From contig JAGHTQ010000124.1 of the NCBI GenBank assembly GCA_018065295.1, forward strand, positions 1-9,572: 9,572 nucleotides of DNA. Reading direction: 5' to 3'. The translations under genes and the position numbers were made by a program. This document shows positions 1 through 6,961 of this stretch, piece by piece (within the stretch, counting starts at the first letter, position 1; each line of letters begins with the position of its first letter). Below the pieces are notes generated by a model that saw only the letters and a program-made list of their open reading frames with translations, was not told where the DNA came from and searched no databases. The DNA is from Candidatus Colimonas fimequi (GTDB taxonomy: Bacteria; Bacillota; Clostridia; Peptostreptococcales; Anaerovoracaceae).

Positions 1-465
1 GAGGTAATGATCACGGGCTTTAAGGACATGCTTGACCTAGTAATTCTACTAGTATTTGGCTACATGATTGGTGGCGTTATGGAAGAAATGGGATTTGCTC
101 AGTTCATCACAGGTGTTGCTGGACACGTTACAATCCCTGCTCTATTCCCTGCTATCATCTTCATTCTGTTCTGCTGCACAGAGTATCTATGCACACTTAA
201 CTGGACACTATTCATCATCGCTATGCCAATTCTGTATCAGGTTGCACCAGCAATCGGCGCAAATCTACAGCTTACAATTGCAGCTATGATTTCTGCAGGT
301 CTATTCGGTTCCAACACATGCCCATTCTCAGATGGCGGAATCGTAGTATCAAAGGGCTTCCGTATGAATCTATATGACCACGGATTCTCCTCAATGCCTT
401 ACTTCATCATAACTGCAGTCCTAAGTGCAATTGCATATGTAATCGCAGGATTTGCATTAGCATAA
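1..465 (+). CDS. NhaC-type Na+/H+ antiporter-like permease, C-terminal part
   Basis: The reading frame is open to the left edge, so this is the 3' end of a longer membrane protein; the ATG at 7 is probably internal. The visible 154 codons are mostly hydrophobic. They hold about five likely membrane segments (counting from that ATG, roughly residues 9-26, 43-56, 66-80, 88-101 and 131-151). A polar re-entrant-like motif, GSNTCPFSDGG (residues 101-111), sits where NhaC-family antiporters carry a G-(D/N)-x-x-x-P-x-S-D signature. The stop lies 17 bases before the next gene, which has its own AAGGAG site, so the gene appears to be the permease of the operon. By context it may be the uptake system for the glycated substrate, coupled to Na+ or H+; that is inference. 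It could instead simply manage Na+ or exchange an organic anion. Confidence 0.8.
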   Translation, partial: EVMITGFKDMLDLVILLVFGYMIGGVMEEMGFAQFITGVAGHVTIPALFPAIIFILFCCTEYLCTLNWTLFIIAMPILYQVAPAIGANLQLTIAAMISAGLFGSNTCPFSDGGIVVSKGFRMNLYDHGFSSMPYFIITAVLSAIAYVIAGFALA

Positions 466-482
466 TATCAAGGAGATTAGCC

Positions 483-2021
483 ATGAGTATTCTGTTAAAA
501 ACAGACCTCCTATACACGGGACTTCACGACAACCCAATAGAAGGTTTCGTGAGAATAGATGGTAATAAGATTACCAAAGTCGGTCCTATCGACGAGATAA
601 CTGACTACACCACAGATGCAGAAGTCTACGATATGTATGGCAAGGTCGTGACACCAGGATTTGTAGACAACCATGTTTTTTTCACAGGGTATATGTGGGA
701 GAGAATTGGATTTAATGCATCTGAAGCAACTACAACAGAAGAACTAATCGCACTCATTAAGGCAGAAGGAAACAGCCTGCATATCAGCAGGCCAATCCTC
801 GGCCATGGGCTTAACAGCGATTATGATTTCGACATTGATGCCCTTGAGGAGGCATATCCAGTAAGGCCAGTAATGGTGTTCAACGAAGGACGAACTTACT
901 GCTACATGAACCAGGCGGCAAAGGACCAGTATGGCTTCACAGAGGATGAATGCTGGGCCGAGATGTGCTGGAGATTATTCAAGGAACTGCTCTCTGACAA
1001 GGAGTTCGCAAGATCACAATATGAGAATTTCCAGAATCTACTTGCTGCACAGGGCATCACCTCCATTAAAGAAATTGGTTTCGACCATTACGACGGTTTC
1101 ACTGATGTACTCAAGGATTTTGAAGACAGCGGTGAACTTAAGCACCGAATCAATCTCGTATCACAGCCAGTAAGAGCAGGTGCGGATTTTGCCTATGGCG
1201 AATACGCGAGAGACTTCTTCTCTAGCGATCAGATTAAATACATGGGCTTCAACATCATGATAGATGGCGATATTGAGTCAGGTGGCGGACATCTCATAGA
1301 TGGCTATTCAGAGGCGTCCGGTTATGACAACGAAATGGACATTGATTATGAAGGAATTCGTGAGACTGTACTTGAAGCAGACAAGAAAGGATTTAGAGTT
1401 GCACTCCACGCCGAAGGTGATGCTGCAGTAAGGAAATGCATTGACATCATCGAAGAATGCCGCACTGTCAATGGTGCTCGCGACGCGAGTCATGCCATCG
1501 TTGATATGGAGATGATTCATCCAGATGACAGAGCAAGACTTGCCGAACTTAACATCTCATGCATGCAGTACATACAGATTATGAACTGCTATGGCAAGCG
1601 TGAGAACTACTGGGATGAGAGACTACTCTCACCTGCGCAGAGAGAAGAAATCTGGGCATACAAGTCACTCCTAGAATCAGGCTCACGTCTATGCTTCGGA
1701 ACTGACCTTCCACTGGATGTTCCAGACATTCCATTGTCTATCAGATTCGGATGCAAGAGGGCTTTCCCTGAGGACTCCATTGAATGTGGATATCATATGG
1801 AAGAAGCTCTTACACCAGCACAGATACTGACCTGCTGGACTAAGAACGGTCAGTTCGCGAATTTTGCCGAAGATACTCTCGGAACGATCGAAGAAGGCAA
1901 ACTCGCAGATATCGCAGTAATCGACACCAACATATTCTCATGCAGCGACGAAGCTCTAGCTGATGCGGCTGTCTGCATGACTATATATAACGGAAATATT
2001 GTATTTGAAAAGGAGAATTAA
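483..2021 (+). CDS. YtcJ-like (Amidohydro_3) amidohydrolase with altered metal-site motifs
   Basis: This 512-residue protein has the full layout of the amidohydrolase-3 family: a small beta domain at the N terminus, a TIM barrel, and a C-terminal return to the beta domain (LGTIEEGKLADIAVID, 466-481). It is close to the usual length of 530-550. Recognisable landmarks are TPGFVDNHVFF (57-67), GHGLNSDYDF (97-106), HAEGDAAV (309-316), HAIVDMEMIHPDD (337-349) and GTDLP (406-410). Family members are cytosolic metal-dependent hydrolases of amide or imide bonds. Three usual ligand positions differ: HxH reads H64-V-F66, the lysine before the DG motif is N257, and the His of the IEH motif is D341. H64, H309 and D408 remain. 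The ATG follows AAGGAG (470-475) by seven bases. It sits between the permease and the FrlB-like gene, so it may process the imported compound, but its substrate is unknown. Confidence 0.88.
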   Translation: MSILLKTDLLYTGLHDNPIEGFVRIDGNKITKVGPIDEITDYTTDAEVYDMYGKVVTPGFVDNHVFFTGYMWERIGFNASEATTTEELIALIKAEGNSLHISRPILGHGLNSDYDFDIDALEEAYPVRPVMVFNEGRTYCYMNQAAKDQYGFTEDECWAEMCWRLFKELLSDKEFARSQYENFQNLLAAQGITSIKEIGFDHYDGFTDVLKDFEDSGELKHRINLVSQPVRAGADFAYGEYARDFFSSDQIKYMGFNIMIDGDIESGGGHLIDGYSEASGYDNEMDIDYEGIRETVLEADKKGFRVALHAEGDAAVRKCIDIIEECRTVNGARDASHAIVDMEMIHPDDRARLAELNISCMQYIQIMNCYGKRENYWDERLLSPAQREEIWAYKSLLESGSRLCFGTDLPLDVPDIPLSIRFGCKRAFPEDSIECGYHMEEALTPAQILTCWTKNGQFANFAEDTLGTIEEGKLADIAVIDTNIFSCSDEALADAAVCMTIYNGNIVFEKEN

Positions 2022-2022
2022 T

Positions 2023-3042
2023 ATGGCATACAAGAATTACGATAGAGAGAACTACCTGGCAGCTTTTGCAGAAATCATGGACCTCAAGCCAACAGTTGAG
2101 AAGTATATGGACGAAATCTTCGCTAATGGCGTTGAGAGCCTTATCCTCGCAGGCGTTGGCGGCACAATGGCAATCATGATGCCTTATGAATGCTTTGCTA
2201 AGAAGAGAACTACTTTCCCTGTATACCTAGAGAGTGCTGCAGAGCTTCCTCTAGGAACTAACAAGGCTTTTGGCGAGAAATCACTTGTAGTTCTATACAG
2301 TGATTCTGGCACAACAAAGGAGACTGTTGCTCTTGCTAAGTACTGCAAGGAGAATAACATTCCTACTATCGGAGTAAGCTGCAACCCAGACACTCCTCTA
2401 CTAGAGAATCTGAAGTACCCAATCTACTCACACGGTGCTGATTACTACTCATGTGATGGAGACTTCATGAGACTATCTCTAATCGTAGGCTGCTTCCTGA
2501 ATAGAGTTGGAGACTTTGACGATTATGAAGAATTCTGTGAGAATCTAGCTAAGATGCCTAGAGTAATGGCTGACACTAAGGAAGCTGTTGAAGAAGATGC
2601 AAAGGCATATGCATACTCAATCAAGGACGAATCTTATCACATGCTAGTTGGCTCAGGCAACCTATGGGGTTCAACATATTGCTTCGCAATGTGCTACCTA
2701 GAAGAAATGCAGTGGATTCACACTAAGTCAATCACATGTCCTGAGTTCTTCCATGGAACACTTGAACTTCTTGAAGAAGACACAAGCATCATGATCTTCA
2801 AGGGCGAGGACGAGACAAGACCTCTAGCAGACCGTGTTGAGAACTTCGCTAAGAAGATCTCTAAGAAGGTTAAGGTTGTTGACACTAAGGAGTTTGCAGC
2901 AGAAGGTATCGCAGACAAGTATCGTAGCGACTTCGCTCCATTCCTTCTTGAAGCATGGCTAGGAAGAATGATAGCACATCTCGAAGATGCAACTGGTCAT
3001 TCACTAGACATCAGAAGATACTACAAGGTAATGGAATACTAA
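2023..3042 (+). CDS. frlB: FrlB-like SIS-domain fructosamine-6-phosphate deglycase
   Basis: The 339-residue protein holds two sugar-isomerase (SIS) domains (about 30-165 and 200-320) and closely resembles remembered Bacillus FrlB. Shared elements are the phosphate-binding loop SDSGTTKE (93-100), EMQWIH (228-233), EFFHG (241-245), DETRPL (263-268) and the C-terminal RRYYKVMEY. E228 and H244 are 16 residues apart, the spacing of the catalytic Glu and His of GlmS (E488/H504) and of FraB-type deglycases. FrlB hydrolyses fructoselysine-6-phosphate to glucose-6-phosphate and lysine in the cytosol. The ATG at 2023 is preferred over an upstream in-frame ATG at 1999, which would overlap the previous gene: AAGGAG (2010-2015) lies seven bases before 2023, and only one base separates it from the preceding stop. 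The amine partner may differ from lysine; FraB-type or other fructosamine specificity is not excluded. Leucine CTA and alanine GCT appear more frequent than in neighbouring genes, perhaps reflecting high expression. Confidence 0.9.
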   Translation: MAYKNYDRENYLAAFAEIMDLKPTVEKYMDEIFANGVESLILAGVGGTMAIMMPYECFAKKRTTFPVYLESAAELPLGTNKAFGEKSLVVLYSDSGTTKETVALAKYCKENNIPTIGVSCNPDTPLLENLKYPIYSHGADYYSCDGDFMRLSLIVGCFLNRVGDFDDYEEFCENLAKMPRVMADTKEAVEEDAKAYAYSIKDESYHMLVGSGNLWGSTYCFAMCYLEEMQWIHTKSITCPEFFHGTLELLEEDTSIMIFKGEDETRPLADRVENFAKKISKKVKVVDTKEFAAEGIADKYRSDFAPFLLEAWLGRMIAHLEDATGHSLDIRRYYKVMEY

Positions 3043-3056
3043 TTAGCTACATCTAT

Positions 3057-3097
3057 AGGGGTCGCGGGGGATTCTGCGACCCTTTGCACCTTTTTTT
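3057..3097 (+). terminator. GC-rich hairpin plus T tract between frlB-like and frlD-like genes
   Basis: A nine-base-pair stem pairs 3057-3065 with 3076-3084 (AGGGGTCGC with GCGACCCTT, one G-U pair) around a ten-base loop. Seven T residues follow at 3091-3097, after a six-base gap. It lies inside an operon, upstream of a strong AGGAGG site (3101-3106). The offset between stem and T tract makes it a weaker fit than a canonical intrinsic terminator, so partial termination, attenuation or protection of the upstream mRNA 3' end are all possible. Confidence 0.55.
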
Positions 3098-3111
3098 GAC
3101 AGGAGGAAATT

Positions 3112-3906
3112 ATGAAAGTTGCAGCTATTGGAGACAACTGTATTGATATGTACTCCAACCTAGATCGCTATTACTGCACGGGTAATGCAGTTGATTTCGG
3201 TGTTCACATGCAGAGACTCGGCATAGATACATCCCTTATTAGCGTAACAGGTTCGGACAAATATGGTACAGAAATGCGCGCTGAAATGGAGGCCGAAGGA
3301 CTAGACCTCTCCCATTTCCGCACTGAAGAAGGGGTTACAGCCATTTCATATATGGAACTCATCGATATGGAGCGAACATATGGCGATTACATCGAAGGCG
3401 TTATGGAGAACGTTCAGTTCACACAAGACGATATCGAGTTCGCCAAGACACACGATCTGATCCACACTGCATTCTGGGGCAATGCTGATAAGCATCTACC
3501 GGAGTTTAAGGCCGCTGGTGTAGACGTTGTCTTTGACTACGCAACTGAAAAGGACGACCCACTAGTTGAGCAGACAATCCCTTATGTAGCCTATGCGTTC
3601 TTCTCATTTGAAGAAGATAACGAAGAGACTCGAGCATTCCTCAAGGATATCGTAAGCAAAGGGCCTAAGATTGCCGTTGCAACATTTGGTGAGAAGGGCT
3701 CACTTGCATGGGACGGAAGCGAATTTCACACATGTGGCATATATGAGTCAAATCTCGTCAACACGATTGGCGCAGGAGATTCATATCTTGCGGGCTTCAT
3801 GAACGGAATCCTTAAGGGCTGGACAATAGAAGAATCCATGGATCAAGGTGCGAGAGTTGCAGCTGAAGTTGTATCAACATTCGGTCCTTGGACAGAAAGA
3901 GTGTAA
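3112..3906 (+). CDS. frlD: FrlD-like PfkB-family fructosamine 6-kinase
   Basis: The protein is 264 residues long, matching fructoselysine 6-kinase FrlD. The N terminus MKVAAIGDNCIDMY, the GNAV motif (24-27), GDYIEGVM (91-98), GEKGSLAWDG (193-202) and the PfkB signature NTIGAGDSYLAGF (217-229, catalytic base D223) all recall E. coli FrlD. The enzyme phosphorylates the C6 hydroxyl of the sugar half of an imported Amadori product, giving the substrate of the neighbouring deglycase. An exact AGGAGG (3101-3106) five bases before the ATG makes the start firm. The gap after frlB carries a hairpin and T tract, so the kinase may be expressed at a different level from the deglycase. The exact amino group accepted (lysine, another amino acid, or a peptide) cannot be told from sequence. 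Confidence 0.91.
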   Translation: MKVAAIGDNCIDMYSNLDRYYCTGNAVDFGVHMQRLGIDTSLISVTGSDKYGTEMRAEMEAEGLDLSHFRTEEGVTAISYMELIDMERTYGDYIEGVMENVQFTQDDIEFAKTHDLIHTAFWGNADKHLPEFKAAGVDVVFDYATEKDDPLVEQTIPYVAYAFFSFEEDNEETRAFLKDIVSKGPKIAVATFGEKGSLAWDGSEFHTCGIYESNLVNTIGAGDSYLAGFMNGILKGWTIEESMDQGARVAAEVVSTFGPWTERV

Positions 3907-3908
3907 TT

Positions 3909-4772
3909 ATGGCCAAAAGAATAACTATCGATATGCATACTCACCCGGCCTTCTCGGAGACTATCTGTCTCACGCCGGAACAGGAGAAATTCGCACAGGA
4001 TATGTACGGCCTGTACAAGACAGAGGTATCCTCTGACGAAATGCAGCTAATTTACATGGATGTTGCGGGAATTGACAAGGCAGCACTGCTGCCACTAGAT
4101 CTTACTAGCACTGCAGGTGGCTGTCTGGCTAGTAACGAGGATGTCTTGACACTTGTGAACAAACATCCTGATAGATTCATCGGATTCGCAAGCATTGATC
4201 CGCACGACCCTGCTGCTCTTGAGAAGCTGGAGCAGGCCTTTGCAGAATACAAATTATCAGGACTTAAGCTCCATCCTTCCAAGCAGCGCTTCTATCCAAC
4301 AGAAGACTGCATGGAGGATATATACGCAATGTGCGAGAAGTACAACAAGCCAATAACTTTCCATGCAGGAATGTCTGTAGAGCCAGATACTCTATCTAAG
4401 TATGCTAAGCCAGAGAATTTCGAGGAAGTAGCATATTACCACAGAAATCTAAGGTTCTGCCTGGCGCATTTTGGCTGGCCTTGGACTCAAGAGACCTGTA
4501 TGCTTCTTCTCAAATATCAGAACGTGTACGCTGACACTGCCCTTCTATATTTTGATTCTGCACCAGAGTTCTATGAGCAGGTATTTACTATAGATATGGG
4601 TAAGAAGTGGATTGACAGAAGCTTCAGACATCAGATTATGTTCGGCTCTGATGACCCTCGCCTGGAAATGATCAGAATGAAGCGCGCCATTGAGAACATG
4701 GACATGAGACAGGAAACCATTGACCTCATCATGGGAGGCAATGCTCTCGAATTCCTGGGAATGGAGGGTTAA
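3909..4772 (+). CDS. Amidohydro_2-family metal-dependent TIM-barrel hydrolase
   Basis: The 287-residue protein is a typical amidohydrolase-2 barrel with its metal motifs intact: DMHTH (8-12, H10 and H12), GLKLHP (118-123), FHAG (151-154, H152), AHFGWPW (186-192, H187) and FGSDDPR (245-251, D248). Relatives include aminocarboxymuconate decarboxylase-like enzymes, lactonases and other C-C or ester/amide hydrolases, so the chemistry is open. The ATG at 3909 is chosen over a TTG at 3888 that would overlap the kinase. The gap to the kinase stop is two bases and the Shine-Dalgarno is weak (AGAAAGAG), which suggests translational coupling to frlD. In context it probably acts on the substrate's amine half or on a lactone or amide intermediate; that is inference. 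Confidence 0.88.
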   Translation: MAKRITIDMHTHPAFSETICLTPEQEKFAQDMYGLYKTEVSSDEMQLIYMDVAGIDKAALLPLDLTSTAGGCLASNEDVLTLVNKHPDRFIGFASIDPHDPAALEKLEQAFAEYKLSGLKLHPSKQRFYPTEDCMEDIYAMCEKYNKPITFHAGMSVEPDTLSKYAKPENFEEVAYYHRNLRFCLAHFGWPWTQETCMLLLKYQNVYADTALLYFDSAPEFYEQVFTIDMGKKWIDRSFRHQIMFGSDDPRLEMIRMKRAIENMDMRQETIDLIMGGNALEFLGMEG

Positions 4773-4774
4773 GC

Positions 4775-5203
4775 ATGGTTAAGCACGAAAGCATCGAGAT
4801 GATTACAAGAGCATACAACGCAATGATCAAGATTACTGACAAGGTCAGAGACGCTGTCAGTAACAGTGGAATCAGCAATGGCGTTGTATACGTAATCACT
4901 GCTCATACTACAACAGGAATTACAGTTAACGAGGGACTTGAATGCCTAGAGAGTGATATCCAGGTGATGCTGGACAAGATGGTTCCAGAAGATGGGGACT
5001 ACTCTCACGCTAGATTCCTTCACAGCTATGGCGCTATGGCAGGTAACCCTACAGGGCACCTTAAGTCACACCTTACGGGTAACAATGTAGTATTTCCAAT
5101 AATTGATGGCAAGATGAAGCTAGGAAACGCGCAGGACATATATCTGTGCGAGTTCGATGGACCTCAGGAGAGAGAAATCATGATTACCATGATTGGAGAG
5201 TAG
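4775..5203 (+). CDS. yjbQ: YjbQ family (UPF0047) protein
   Basis: The 142-residue protein spans the whole YjbQ/UPF0047 family (about 130-140 residues). Hallmarks are AHTTTGITVNEG (43-54), the GHLKSHLTG segment (94-102), and the C-terminal IIDGKMKLGNAQDIYLCEFD run (109-128), matching the family's LG-x-W-Q-x-I-x-L-x-E region, with asparagine in place of the usual tryptophan-containing pair. Some members show a weak side activity as thiamin phosphate synthase, but the physiological function is not settled. A GGAGGG site (4763-4768) ends six bases before the ATG, and only two bases separate it from the preceding stop. Its place inside an Amadori-type operon suggests a small-molecule or phosphoester role tied to sugar-amine metabolism rather than thiamin synthesis; that is inference. 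Confidence 0.92.
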   Translation: MVKHESIEMITRAYNAMIKITDKVRDAVSNSGISNGVVYVITAHTTTGITVNEGLECLESDIQVMLDKMVPEDGDYSHARFLHSYGAMAGNPTGHLKSHLTGNNVVFPIIDGKMKLGNAQDIYLCEFDGPQEREIMITMIGE

Positions 5204-5213
5204 GAGAATAATA

Positions 5214-6050
5214 ATGTCATTACAATATAGAATCAGCATCAACAACTTCACATACAGAAGGTACTCATTTGAGTACTTCCTGCAGTCCGCGAAGAGACTT
5301 GGCATAGGCAAGATAGAATTGTCTGGTTGCCATCCTCATTTTACACAGTATGAGGCAGAATGCTTCGACACGGCTGCTCTTGCATCAAGAATAGAAGCTG
5401 CAGGCTTAACAGTATCTGTAGTTGACCCTGAGCAGAACTTCCTGCCAATCAACATTGCAAGCAGCCAGGAATACCTGTGGGAGCAGAGCGTAGAGACACT
5501 TGAATGGTATGTGCGTAATACTCCTGCTTTTGGCTGCGATAAAATAATCATCTACCCTGGCAAGGGTGCGATGGATCAGGCATTCGATGAAGCAAGAGAC
5601 AACGCCGTATGTGCACTTAAGAGACTATGCCGTGTTGCCGCTGAATGCGGCGTCAAGGTTCTGCTTCAGAATGTATCTGCTTGCATATCAAACCTGACAA
5701 CAACACTAGAAGACTTCTCAACAATGTACGACATGGTTGACGATGAGAATCTGTATGTCAGCATCAACACATGCCCTCTGCTTGCTGCCGGTGAGACTCT
5801 CGCGCAGTACTTCAATGCTTTTGGCAGCAGAATCCTCAATATTCAACTTGCAGACAGCTGTGAGGATGACGAACAGATGGGCATTGGAGAAGGCGATCAG
5901 GACTTCAAGCAACATCTCCTAGACCTTCGCAATCATGGCTATACCGGTGACATCGCACTTGAGATTACCGAAGAGGAATACGCCGATGATGCCGAGAACT
6001 ATTATCGCGATTCAATTGATGCTATCCTGAGCATCGCAAAGGAGGTGTAG
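5214..6050 (+). CDS. FrlC-like / AP_endonuc_2 TIM-barrel protein lacking most metal ligands
   Basis: This 278-residue TIM barrel belongs to the xylose-isomerase-like/sugar epimerase family and is a paralogue of the next gene. Shared features include IASSQEY (81-87), the ISNL region (158-161), AAGET (191-195), QLADS (211-215) and ALEI (248-251). Active relatives hold a divalent metal with Glu-Asp-His-Glu. Aligned by eye with the downstream paralogue, three of these are replaced: Q152 for Glu, N185 for Asp and Q211 for His, while E250 remains. It may therefore be a non-catalytic partner, a ligand-binding protein, or an enzyme with different chemistry. The ATG at 5214 follows AGGAG (5202-5206) by seven bases and is preferred to a TTG at 5193 inside the yjbQ gene. 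The spacing (10 bases before, 2 after) places it firmly in the operon, and the frame shows no decay. Confidence 0.82.
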   Translation: MSLQYRISINNFTYRRYSFEYFLQSAKRLGIGKIELSGCHPHFTQYEAECFDTAALASRIEAAGLTVSVVDPEQNFLPINIASSQEYLWEQSVETLEWYVRNTPAFGCDKIIIYPGKGAMDQAFDEARDNAVCALKRLCRVAAECGVKVLLQNVSACISNLTTTLEDFSTMYDMVDDENLYVSINTCPLLAAGETLAQYFNAFGSRILNIQLADSCEDDEQMGIGEGDQDFKQHLLDLRNHGYTGDIALEITEEEYADDAENYYRDSIDAILSIAKEV

Positions 6051-6052
6051 AC

Positions 6053-6904
6053 ATGAGACAGATTACATTTGATCAATTTGGCGTAATGAGCGTTGGATAT
6101 CAGCAGTACAGTCTTGAATACTGCTTTGACTCCATTGCCAATAGCGGCCTCAAATACGTTGACTTCTGGGGAGGCGCAGGCCACTACTGTGCATTTGATA
6201 CACCAATTGGCAAGAGGCAGAAGAGAGTTCAGGACATCCGCAAGATGCTAGACGACAGAAATCTCAAGATGTCCGTATTCACAGCTGAACAGCTATGTCT
6301 CTATCCTATCAACGTTGCTTCCTCCAACCCATATGTTAGGAAGAATAGTCTTGATATCGTCAAGAGCTACATCGAGGATACTAAGGAATTCGGCGCGAAG
6401 TACTATTTCGCACAGATGGGCTACAGCCTATTCGACGAGGATGAAGAAGCCGGTTTCAAGAGAGCCGTTGAGGCTCTGCAGGAAATGACTGAATATGCAG
6501 AGTCAATCGGAGTCAAGATGGTTATGGAGCAGCTTCAGAGATATGAGTCCAACCTCTGCTATGATAGAGCTACACTCAAGGCTCTTATAGACGCTGTTAA
6601 CTCACCTTACCTAACAGCTTGCGTAGACTGCGTTGCAGCAGCTGCTGGCGGCGAGACTGTTGAAGACTACTACAATGCTTTTGACGAGATTAATCATGTG
6701 CATCTCGCAGATGGTTTCCCAACAGGACACCTGGTACCTGGAGACGGAACCAACCCGCTGAATTCATATATTGAGTCACTTCAGAATCATGACTTCAGTG
6801 GTTCAATAACACTAGAGATTAACAACCAGATATATTTCGATGATCCAGATAAGGCTACTAAGAGAGCCGTTGAATGGCTTAGAAAGAATCCACTTATTGG
6901 CTAG
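6053..6904 (+). CDS. FrlC-like sugar epimerase/isomerase (AP_endonuc_2 TIM barrel)
   Basis: The 283-residue protein resembles FrlC, the fructoselysine 3-epimerase, and tagatose/psicose 3-epimerases. The N-terminal DFWGGAGHYCAF (37-48) recalls FrlC's EIWGGRPHAF, and MEQLQRYESNL (158-168) recalls EPLTPYESNV. The metal set looks complete: E159, D192 (CVD), H217 (HVHLAD) and E255 (LEINN). FrlC converts psicoselysine to fructoselysine, widening the substrates that kinase and deglycase can use. An uninterrupted anti-Shine-Dalgarno match, AAGGAGGTG (6039-6047), overlaps the end of the previous gene and lies five bases before the ATG, so initiation should be very efficient and the pair is translationally linked. 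Family membership is secure, but the exact sugar is not. Confidence 0.86.
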   Translation: MRQITFDQFGVMSVGYQQYSLEYCFDSIANSGLKYVDFWGGAGHYCAFDTPIGKRQKRVQDIRKMLDDRNLKMSVFTAEQLCLYPINVASSNPYVRKNSLDIVKSYIEDTKEFGAKYYFAQMGYSLFDEDEEAGFKRAVEALQEMTEYAESIGVKMVMEQLQRYESNLCYDRATLKALIDAVNSPYLTACVDCVAAAAGGETVEDYYNAFDEINHVHLADGFPTGHLVPGDGTNPLNSYIESLQNHDFSGSITLEINNQIYFDDPDKATKRAVEWLRKNPLIG

Positions 6905-6922
6905 ATCATCACACACGAACAG

Positions 6923-6940
6923 TATATTGACATCAATATA
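6923..6940. promoter_or_regulatory. Perfect 8-2-8 inverted repeat, possible operator
   Basis: TATATTGA and its exact reverse complement TCAATATA are separated by CA, giving an 18-base near-palindrome in the 57-base gap before the second SIS gene. The gap is larger than most in this operon. The repeat contains TTGACA (6927-6932), but no convincing -10 box lies at the right distance. A dimeric regulator such as a GntR- or LacI-type protein could bind here. As an RNA hairpin it would be AT-rich and weak. The function is inferred from symmetry and position only. Confidence 0.45.
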
Positions 6941-6961
6941 TAGATACTAGGAGTAGCTTGA

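Noticed and set aside
675..682. Seven-T run next to the HVF motif as a frameshift or sequencing error explaining the lost His
   Set aside because: The frame and family motifs continue correctly on both sides (TPGFVDNH before, normal barrel after), so the substitution is not explained by an indel.
1999..2022. Upstream ATG at 1999 as the start of the FrlB-like gene
   Set aside because: It would overlap the amidohydrolase by 23 bases and lacks a ribosome site; the ATG at 2023 has AAGGAG at proper spacing.
3096..3124. TTGACA at 3096-3101 as a -35 box for a promoter of the kinase gene
   Set aside because: No -10-like hexamer lies 16-18 bases downstream, and that position would fall inside the coding region.
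5214..6050. The metal-ligand-poor FrlC-like gene as a pseudogene
   Set aside because: It has a full-length frame, a good ribosome site and tight operon spacing, and only specific ligand residues are changed.
6927..6955. TTGACA at 6927-6932 as a promoter for the second SIS gene
   Set aside because: The hexamer at 17-base spacing is GGAGTA, which is the ribosome site, not a -10 box. The inverted repeat is a better explanation of the sequence.
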